A DNA stretch of 6,465 bases, taken from Candidatus Solibacter sp. (GTDB lineage Bacteria > Acidobacteriota > Terriglobia > Bryobacterales > Bryobacteraceae). The notes under the pieces are model-generated. The model had not been told where the DNA came from. It saw nothing but the letters and a program-made list of their open reading frames with translations, and searched no databases. Positions 1 to 5,004 of this stretch are shown piece after piece. The stretch lies in assembly GCA_017883355.1 (NCBI GenBank), contig JADGNS010000301.1:1-6465 (forward strand). Reading direction: 5' to 3'. Made by a program: the position numbers and the translations under genes. Numbering within the stretch: position 1 is the stretch's first letter; every line of letters begins with the position of its first letter.

Positions 1-183
1 CCAGCCGGGCCCCCATCCCTAAATCCCTCGCCCCAAACCACTTCACCCCAAATTGGCTTCGTTCCGCCAACTCCTTCCGCCGCCCCGTCCCAGCCGGCAC
101 CCTCCCCCCGGATTGAGGGAACGTTGGCCGGTCAAGCCGCCCACCCTCAAACCCCCTCAAAAGCTGTGCCACCCCTTCACACC

Positions 184-197
184 TGTAGCCTGCTACA
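184..197. promoter_or_regulatory. Short palindrome TGTAGC-CT-GCTACA, possible operator
   Basis: A perfect 6-bp inverted repeat with a 2-bp spacer lies four bases upstream of the candidate -35 box at 202. Its size and position would suit a dimeric regulator, but palindromes this short also arise by chance and I do not recognise it as a known operator. Confidence 0.2.
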
Positions 198-201
198 CTC
201 G

Positions 202-231
202 TTGTTGATTGCCTCGAAGATCCGCTAAAAT
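202..231 (+). promoter_or_regulatory. Candidate housekeeping promoter for bamA
   Basis: TTGTTG (202-207) and TAAAAT (226-231) are separated by 18 bp and resemble the sigma-70 consensus TTGACA-N17-TATAAT (4 and 5 of 6 matches). This is the AT-richest part of the leader. Transcription would begin near 238, giving a leader of about 90 nt before the bamA ATG. A weaker alternative pair is TTACCA (238-243) with TATATA (262-267), also spaced by 18. Confidence 0.4.
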
Positions 232-268
232 AATGGCTTACCATCTTTGGACCCTCAACTGTATATAG

Positions 269-297
269 GGAAACCGTTGTCTGTGTCTCAACGTCAT
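269..297 (+). promoter_or_regulatory. Candidate ECF-sigma-type promoter for bamA
   Basis: GGAAAC (269-274) is followed after 17 bp by CGTCAT (292-297). ECF sigma factors typically use an AAC-containing -35 box and a CGTC/CGTA-type -10 box about 16-17 bp apart. Transcription would begin near 303-305, about 26 nt before the start codon. The idea gains some plausibility because bamA and skp are controlled by the envelope-stress ECF factor sigma-E in E. coli. The match is short and could be chance. Confidence 0.25.
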
Positions 298-313
298 CGT
301 AACTGCGCAGAGT

Positions 314-320
314 GGAAAGG
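314..320 (+). promoter_or_regulatory. Ribosome binding site deciding the bamA start
   Basis: GGAAAGG sits 9 nt before the ATG at 330. This favours ATG 330 over the in-frame GTG at 312, which overlaps the site itself. The protein starting at 330 also begins directly with a textbook signal peptide (MKFFRRLR...). Confidence 0.6.
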
Positions 321-329
321 TATGCTCGC

Positions 330-3300
330 ATGAAGTTTTTCAGGCGTCTCCGCCTGGTCGTAATCCCGGCCTGTTTCTGCGCCATCTCCATCTGTCCGGC
401 GCTGTACGCCCAGGCGCCCGCGCAACAGCCGCCCGCCGGCCAACCGCCGGCGCAGCCGCAACAACAGACTCCGCCCGTAACTCCGCCGAAGCCCAGTCCC
501 TTCGAGACCATTCCCACGGCGCCTGCGCCCACGCCGCCCGCCCTTCCTCCCGCCGCCCCGGCGACGGCCCCGGCGGCCCCGGCCCAACCGGGCCAGCGCC
601 CGCAATTGGAAACGCCCAAAGCAGAGGCCCCGCCGGCGGTGAACCCGAACGGACAGACCATCGAAGGGTTCGAATTCCGCGGCGCCCGGCGCGTTCCGCA
701 GGACACCCTGAAGGCGCTGATCATTTCCAAACCGGGCGATGTCTACAACGAAGAGACGCTGCGCCGCGATTTCATGATTCTGTGGAACACCGGCCGCTTC
801 GACGATATCCGTCTCGAATCGGAACCGGGGCGCCTCGGCCTCATCGTGCGCTTCGTGGTCACCGAGCGGCGGGTCATCCGCTCCATCGAGTACCCGGGCG
901 CCAAGAGCGTGACGGTTTCCGAAATTCTGGACCGCTTCAAGGAACGCAAGGTCGGGCTCAGCGTGGAGTCGCAGTACGACCCCAACAAGATCCAGCGGGC
1001 CGCGGTGGTGCTCAAGGAGTTCCTGGCGGAACGCGGCCGGCAGTACGCCACGGTGGATCCGCAGATCGAGCAGATTCCCCCTTCGTCCCTGAAGGTTTCC
1101 TTCGTCGTCAACGAGGGCCCCAAGGTGAAGGTGGGCAACATCGAGATCGCCAACAACACCGCAAAAGACGACCGGTGGGTGATCCGCAACATGAAGAACT
1201 CCAAGGGCATCGGTATCCCTCACTCGATTCTGTTCGAGCGTATTTTCCCCGCCACCTTTGACCGGGCCAAGCTCGAAGAGGACAAGGAGCGCGTCCGGCA
1301 GGCCTATCAGGATGCCGGATATTTTACGGCCAAGACCTTGGAAGAGACGGTGGATATCCAGCACCGCGGCGGGAAGGGCTGGCGCCTGCCGCTCATCAAG
1401 ATGAACATGCCCGGCATTTCGGCCGATATCACGCTCCCGGTGGAAGAAGGCAAGCTCTACCATCTGCGCAACATGAACTTCACCGGGGTGAAGCTGTTCC
1501 GCACGCCCGAGGTGCTGATGAAGCCGCTGTTCGGCATGACCACCGGCGACATCTTCTCCACCGACAAGCTGCGCAAGGGCATCGAGAACATGCGCAAGCT
1601 GTACGGCAAGTTCGGCTACATCGATTTCGTTCCGGAGCCGGACTTCCATCCGGCCGAGGACGGCAGCGACCAGATCGATCTCACCCTGACCGCCGACGAA
1701 GGCAAGCAGTTCTTCATCCGGCGCATCGATTTCTCGGGCAACACCACGACGCGCGATAAAGTCATCCGCCGCGAAATCCTGCTCGACGAAGGCGACATGT
1801 TCAATACCGAGCTCTGGGACTACAGCGTCCTGCGCCTCAACCAGCTCGGCTATTTCGAAATGCTCAAGAAGGAAGAAGCCGCCGACATCAAGCGCAGCGG
1901 CAATACCGTGGACATCACCCTCAAGGTGAAGGAGCGCGGCAAGAACTCGGTGGGTCTGAACGGCGGCGTGAGCGGCATTGCGGGCAGCTTCGTCGGATTC
2001 AACTATTCCACCAACAACTTCCTCGGTCTGGGCGAAACTCTATCGCTGGAAAGCCAGCTCGGCACGCGCATGCGCGATGTCAGCCTGGGGTTCACGGAAC
2101 CCTATTTCCTGGACCGCCCGCTGCAACTCGGCTTCGTAGTGTACTTGCGGCGTTTCAACTTCGATCAGGGCCGCGAGGCGTCGATTCTGTCGGGCACCAA
2201 CCTGATTCCGCTCTACAACCAACTGGGTTCGCAGAACCTGCTGAACTACTCGCAGAACAGCCACGGGTTTTCGGTTTCGGCCACCTATCCCATCAAGCGC
2301 AGTTTCGCCCGCGTGGGCGTAACCTACGGGTTCGACATTTCCAACGTCGTGACCACCACCGATGCCGCCAAGAGCTACTTCCAGTACATCAATTTCAGCG
2401 GCGTTGCCGGACCGAATTCGCTCAGCGGAATCCGCACCAGCCACGTCGTTCCGTCGTATACCTACAACACCGTCAATCATCCCATCTCGCCCACCGGCGG
2501 GCGGAGCGTGTTCTTGTCCGTCGATTTCGCGGGCAGCATCCTGGGCGGCAACATCAATACGGTGCGGCCGTCCGTCGACGTCAAGTTCTTCAAGCCGGCG
2601 CCGTGGCATCGCAGTCACATCCTGGCTTTCCACGGGTTGACCTCGATCATCACCGGTTACGGAGGCAAGTTCATCGCGCCGTTCTCGCGCACCTACATCG
2701 GCGGCGAGCAGGATGTCCGCGGCTTCGAGATCTGGGGCATCACGCCGATCGCGTTTGTCGCCTCCAGCACCAACGTGAATGTGTTGAACGATGACGGCAG
2801 CGCGCGCACCCAGAAGGTGATTACCAACGGAGTGATCACCAGCACGCCGGTAACGATGACGGTTCCCAGCTATCAGCTCATCACGCCGGGCGGCGACGCC
2901 CAGGTGGTGACTAACTTCGAGTACCGCATTCCGATTGTCGGGCCGGTGACGATGGCGTTCTTCGGCGATGTCGGTATGAACAAGGTCCTGCGCGCCAGCC
3001 AGCTCACCATGGATCCGAGCCGCGTCGACAGTCTCAACAACCAGTTCCCACAGGCCGGTTTCGACGGACGCGTGCTCATCGCTCCCGGTACGCAGAAGAT
3101 TCGAGCATCCACGGGTGTGGAACTGCAGGTGATGCTGCCGGTGGTCAACGCGCCCTTCCGCCTCTACTGGGCGTATAACCCTTCGGTGGTCCGCGAGTAC
3201 CTGCAGCCGCCGATCGTGGCCGACCGCTCCTCCTTCCCGAACCAGAACACGTTCATCAATTCGGTGACGCAGTTCGGACAGCAGTTCCCCTACTTCGAAA

Positions 3301-3341
3301 AACGGACCATGTTCCGTTTTACAATTGGCAGGACGTTCTAG
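330..3341 (+). CDS. bamA: Outer membrane protein assembly factor BamA (Omp85 family)
   Basis: BamA is the essential outer-membrane core of the BAM complex, which folds and inserts beta-barrel proteins. From ATG 330 the protein has 1003 residues, against about 810 in E. coli. A signal peptide (1-27) ends at ALYA before QAPA. Residues 28-108 form a linker rich in Pro, Ala and Gln, about one third Pro, which is not part of the standard domain set. Five POTRA repeats follow at roughly 109-180, 181-264, 265-373, 377-460 and 461-537, each with the usual beta-helix-helix-beta pattern (for example IRRIDFSGN in the last). The barrel spans about 540-1003. It carries the conserved loop-6 VRGF motif (796-799) and a C-terminal beta-signal FRFTIGRTF ending in Phe. 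The last extracellular loop (about 951-990) is much longer than in E. coli. Skp lies 54 bp downstream, a classic pairing. Identification is secure; domain edges are approximate. Confidence 0.96.
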   Translation: MKFFRRLRLVVIPACFCAISICPALYAQAPAQQPPAGQPPAQPQQQTPPVTPPKPSPFETIPTAPAPTPPALPPAAPATAPAAPAQPGQRPQLETPKAEAPPAVNPNGQTIEGFEFRGARRVPQDTLKALIISKPGDVYNEETLRRDFMILWNTGRFDDIRLESEPGRLGLIVRFVVTERRVIRSIEYPGAKSVTVSEILDRFKERKVGLSVESQYDPNKIQRAAVVLKEFLAERGRQYATVDPQIEQIPPSSLKVSFVVNEGPKVKVGNIEIANNTAKDDRWVIRNMKNSKGIGIPHSILFERIFPATFDRAKLEEDKERVRQAYQDAGYFTAKTLEETVDIQHRGGKGWRLPLIKMNMPGISADITLPVEEGKLYHLRNMNFTGVKLFRTPEVLMKPLFGMTTGDIFSTDKLRKGIENMRKLYGKFGYIDFVPEPDFHPAEDGSDQIDLTLTADEGKQFFIRRIDFSGNTTTRDKVIRREILLDEGDMFNTELWDYSVLRLNQLGYFEMLKKEEAADIKRSGNTVDITLKVKERGKNSVGLNGGVSGIAGSFVGFNYSTNNFLGLGETLSLESQLGTRMRDVSLGFTEPYFLDRPLQLGFVVYLRRFNFDQGREASILSGTNLIPLYNQLGSQNLLNYSQNSHGFSVSATYPIKRSFARVGVTYGFDISNVVTTTDAAKSYFQYINFSGVAGPNSLSGIRTSHVVPSYTYNTVNHPISPTGGRSVFLSVDFAGSILGGNINTVRPSVDVKFFKPAPWHRSHILAFHGLTSIITGYGGKFIAPFSRTYIGGEQDVRGFEIWGITPIAFVASSTNVNVLNDDGSARTQKVITNGVITSTPVTMTVPSYQLITPGGDAQVVTNFEYRIPIVGPVTMAFFGDVGMNKVLRASQLTMDPSRVDSLNNQFPQAGFDGRVLIAPGTQKIRASTGVELQVMLPVVNAPFRLYWAYNPSVVREYLQPPIVADRSSFPNQNTFINSVTQFGQQFPYFEKRTMFRFTIGRTF

Positions 3342-3382
3342 CCTGGAGCGCCCGGCGGCAATATTGTAGTATTCTCACACTT

Positions 3383-3387
3383 AGGAG
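3383..3387 (+). promoter_or_regulatory. Ribosome binding site supporting a TTG start for skp
   Basis: AGGAG ends 8 nt before TTG 3396. The TTG gives a complete signal peptide (MKKNFVVFPALVLGMAAMA). The next in-frame ATG codons fall inside the hydrophobic core and would destroy it, so the TTG is the likely start. Confidence 0.7.
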
Positions 3388-3395
3388 TTTTCAGC

Positions 3396-4019
3396 TTGAA
3401 GAAGAATTTTGTAGTTTTCCCCGCATTGGTCCTCGGCATGGCCGCGATGGCCTATGCCCAGACGCCGGCCAAGGTGGCCATCATCCACGTGCAGAACGCC
3501 ATTCTGCAGACCAAGGACGGGCAGAAGGCCGCCGCCGAGCTACAGGGCCGGTTTGCGCCTAAGAAAGCCGATCTGGATAAGAAGCAGGCCGACATTGCGG
3601 CCTTGCAGGACACGTTCCGCAAGGGCAGCGCCACCATGAGCGAAGAGGCCAAGGCCAAGCTCACGCGCGACATCGATGCCAACAACAAGAGCTTGCAGCG
3701 CGATACCGAAGATGCCCAGGCGGATCTGGACGCGGAACAGGGCAAGATCATGCAGGAGCTGGGAAATAAGGTGATGGCGGTGCTGGAGAAATTCGCCACG
3801 GCTAACGGCTACGCCCTGGTGCTGGACGTCAGCAATCCGCAGACTCCCGTGCTATGGGCTTCTCAGACCATCGATATTACCACCGACATCGTGAAGCTCT
3901 ACGACCAGGCCAACCCGGGCACCGCCCCGACCGCGGCCAAGCCTCCCGCCGGCGCCGCTCCGGCTATCGCGCGGCCGGCGACGCAAACTCCGCCTCCGCT
4001 CGCTCCGAAGAAGAAGTAA
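3396..4019 (+). CDS. skp: Skp/OmpH-family periplasmic chaperone
   Basis: Skp is a trimeric periplasmic holdase that carries unfolded outer-membrane proteins to the BAM complex. This copy has 207 residues, against about 161 in E. coli. A signal peptide ends at AYA (21) before QTPA. Residues 26-36 (KVAIIHVQNAI) form the first strand of the OmpH body domain. Residues about 38-133 are a charged, Ala/Lys/Asp/Glu-rich helical stretch matching the two long coiled-coil tentacle arms. Residues 138-170 (YALVLDVSN, VLWASQTIDITTDIVKLYD) return to the body domain with the family's typical DIT-x-x-IV ending. A Pro/Ala-rich tail (172-207) ending in three Lys is extra relative to E. coli Skp. The gene lies 54 bp after bamA with no obvious promoter between them, so they are probably one operon. 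A long hairpin begins 4 bp after the stop codon. The family call is firm; the chaperone role is inferred from family and neighbour. Confidence 0.88.
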   Translation: MKKNFVVFPALVLGMAAMAYAQTPAKVAIIHVQNAILQTKDGQKAAAELQGRFAPKKADLDKKQADIAALQDTFRKGSATMSEEAKAKLTRDIDANNKSLQRDTEDAQADLDAEQGKIMQELGNKVMAVLEKFATANGYALVLDVSNPQTPVLWASQTIDITTDIVKLYDQANPGTAPTAAKPPAGAAPAIARPATQTPPPLAPKKK

Positions 4020-4023
4020 CCCT

Positions 4024-4093
4024 GGGACAGACAAGACTGACATGGATTCCCGGCGCAGTTTGCCGGGAATTCGCTGTCAGTCCTGTCTGTCCC
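4024..4093. repeat. Long imperfect inverted repeat (70-nt hairpin) after skp
   Basis: The outer arm 4024-4042 (GGGACAGACAAGACTGACA) is complementary to 4075-4093 with a single mismatch (A4034 against C4083). Inside it, ATTCCCGGC (4046-4054) pairs perfectly with GCCGGGAAT (4062-4070) around a 7-nt loop. The short joints between the two stems can add G-U and G-C pairs. Its position 4 bp after the skp stop suggests a transcript-end or mRNA-stabilising structure. No U-tract follows, so it is not a classical intrinsic terminator. The outer right arm is also the start of the adjacent tandem repeat. It could instead be a REP-like or miniature mobile palindrome. Confidence 0.85.
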
Positions 4094-4162
4094 CCGGCTT
4101 GACTGTCTGTCCCCCGGCTTGACTGTCTATCCCCCGGCTTGACTGTCTGTCCCCCGGCTTGA
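4083..4162. repeat. Four tandem 20-bp direct repeats
   Basis: The unit CTGTCTGTCCCCCGGCTTGA occurs four times head to tail: 4083-4102, 4103-4122, 4123-4142 and 4143-4162. The only difference is one G-to-A change at 4129 in the third copy. A further CTG begins a fifth copy before the match is lost. There are no spacers, so this is not a CRISPR array. The first ten bases of each unit can pair with the left arm of the preceding hairpin. Each unit also ends and joins the next through TTGACT, which resembles a -35 box, but no -10 box stands at a suitable distance. The near-identity of the copies suggests recent expansion by slippage or recombination. Confidence 0.95.
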
Positions 4163-4186
4163 CTGCCGTAGCGGTACAATTCCGTC

Positions 4187-4192
4187 AGGGGG
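4187..4192 (+). promoter_or_regulatory. Ribosome binding site of the secreted hypothetical gene
   Basis: AGGGGG lies 6 nt before ATG 4199. A -10-like TACAAT (4175-4180) stands just upstream, but the nearest TTGACT is only 10 bp from it and the one before is 30 bp away. No properly spaced promoter can therefore be claimed. Confidence 0.45.
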
Positions 4193-4198
4193 TTTGCC

Positions 4199-4939
4199 AT
4201 GAAAGCACTCGCCATTGTTCTTCCGCTGGCCTTGTCCACCGGTGTGTTCGGCCAGGCGGTGCACCGCAGCTTTGGTAGCGTCGTGTTCCCCGGCGGAACT
4301 TCCAGTACCTCTCCAGGCATTACGCGCAATTTCGGCAGCGTGGTATTTCCGGGTGGCGCGCAGACCGCGCCGGTGAATGGCGGCGCCCCGGTGATCGGCG
4401 CGCGTCCAGGCGTTGGCGCCCCGACCCAGACCACCGCGGGCATCGGGCAGAACCAGAACTTCCGCCGGACCAATCCCTTGAATGGCCGCGCCACGCGTAG
4501 CGCACCGGCTTATGTCTACGCCTTCCCGGTGTATGTCGGCGGCTACGACAGTTCCTATGTCCCGCAAGAAGCGCCGCCGCCGCAGCAGCAGCCCAGTGTG
4601 ATGTTCGTCTATCCGCGGCAGCAGGCGACGCCCGTAATGATCCAGTTCGGGCCGGATGGCGATTACACCACCACGATGCAGCGGCAGCCCATGCCCATCT
4701 ACCAGCCGCAGACCGTCGACGAGCCTGAGCCGGCCACGGATTCCACGCGCTACCTGCTGGCGTTCAAGGACCACACGATCTACTCGGCAGTGGCCTACTG
4801 GGCGGACGGCGACACGCTGCACTACTTCACCACCGGCAATACCCACAACCAGGTGTCGCTCTCGTTGATCGATCGCGATCTCACCGAGCGCCTGAACCGC
4901 GAATTGGGAATCGATTTCAAACTGCCCGCGGCCAAATAG
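4199..4939 (+). CDS. Secreted protein of unknown function with duplicated FGSVVFPGG motif
   Basis: I do not recognise a named family. The 246-residue product starts with a signal peptide (MKALAIVLPLALSTGVFG, then QAVHR), so it should be exported. The motif FGSVVFPGG appears at 25-33 and again at 45-53, exactly 20 residues apart, each preceded by Arg and one residue. Residues about 54-185 are low-complexity and probably disordered: Gly/Ala/Pro-rich, then a Tyr/Val patch (104-120), then a Pro/Gln-rich stretch (124-172). Residues 185-243 look like a small folded domain: YLLAFKDHTIYSAVAYW, GDTLHYFTT, then HNQVSLSLIDRDLTERLN and a final Ile-Asp-Phe-x-Leu-Pro. I recall similar C-terminal segments in acidobacterial hypothetical proteins, but cannot confirm this. 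The long low-complexity linker would suit a protein that spans the periplasm. It is separated from skp by the hairpin/repeat block and so may be transcribed independently. Reading frame, ribosome binding site and signal peptide make it a real gene; its function is open. Confidence 0.82.
   Translation: MKALAIVLPLALSTGVFGQAVHRSFGSVVFPGGTSSTSPGITRNFGSVVFPGGAQTAPVNGGAPVIGARPGVGAPTQTTAGIGQNQNFRRTNPLNGRATRSAPAYVYAFPVYVGGYDSSYVPQEAPPPQQQPSVMFVYPRQQATPVMIQFGPDGDYTTTMQRQPMPIYQPQTVDEPEPATDSTRYLLAFKDHTIYSAVAYWADGDTLHYFTTGNTHNQVSLSLIDRDLTERLNRELGIDFKLPAAK
4271..4357 (+). repeat. Internal protein-level duplication inside the secreted hypothetical
   Basis: Bases 4271-4297 and 4331-4357 both encode FGSVVFPGG, at a 60-bp period. 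Eight of the nine codons differ between the copies, all synonymously; only the AGC serine codon is shared. This points to an old duplication, or a recurring functional motif, kept by selection on the protein rather than a recent DNA repeat. Confidence 0.85.
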
Positions 4940-5004
4940 GCGCGCCGCAGCAGTTCCTATTGCTGACCGTAACCTCCGAAATCCCGCCGACGCCCTTTCT
5001 TTTA

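Larger units (their letters stand above)
1..329. other. Leader region upstream of bamA, no convincing gene
   Basis: No gene can be supported here. The left part (1-180) is strongly C-rich and G-poor on the + strand. The right part (200-300) is AT-richer and holds the promoter-like elements listed separately. Two reading frames stay open to the left edge. One is on the + strand and ends at TAA 226-228; its translation is proline-rich low complexity. The other is on the - strand, from an ATG at 244-242 running off the window; it has a GAGGG five to ten bases ahead of it, but its third codon positions are not GC-biased like the real genes here. I treat both as chance, though the 3' or 5' end of a gene outside the window cannot be excluded. 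Confidence 0.6.

Noticed and set aside
322..333. Three-codon minigene ATG CTC GCA TGA overlapping the bamA start as ATGA
   Set aside because: The ribosome binding site ends one base before this ATG, too close to use it. The overlap is probably a coincidence, though it is cheap to note.
294..1649. 451-codon open frame on the - strand opposite bamA
   Set aside because: It lies entirely antisense to securely identified signal-peptide and POTRA coding sequence. The translation is Arg/Gly/His/Leu-rich with no recognisable domain, as expected for a GC-rich shadow frame.
2040..2633. 197-codon - strand frame opposite the BamA barrel
   Set aside because: It is antisense to conserved barrel-strand coding sequence and has no domain signature or ribosome binding site that would support it.
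4024..4093. Hairpin as a classical Rho-independent terminator
   Set aside because: The stem is strong, but the sequence after it is C/G-rich with no T-run, so it was recorded as an inverted repeat with a possible transcript-end role.
4083..4162. Tandem 20-bp units as a CRISPR array
   Set aside because: The units abut with no spacers, are shorter than usual CRISPR repeats, and no cas gene is visible.
3964..4846. Overlapping - strand frames crossing the repeat block and the hypothetical gene
   Set aside because: Their Gly/Thr-rich repeats are translations of the 20-bp tandem array, and the rest is antisense to a gene with a clear signal peptide and ribosome binding site.
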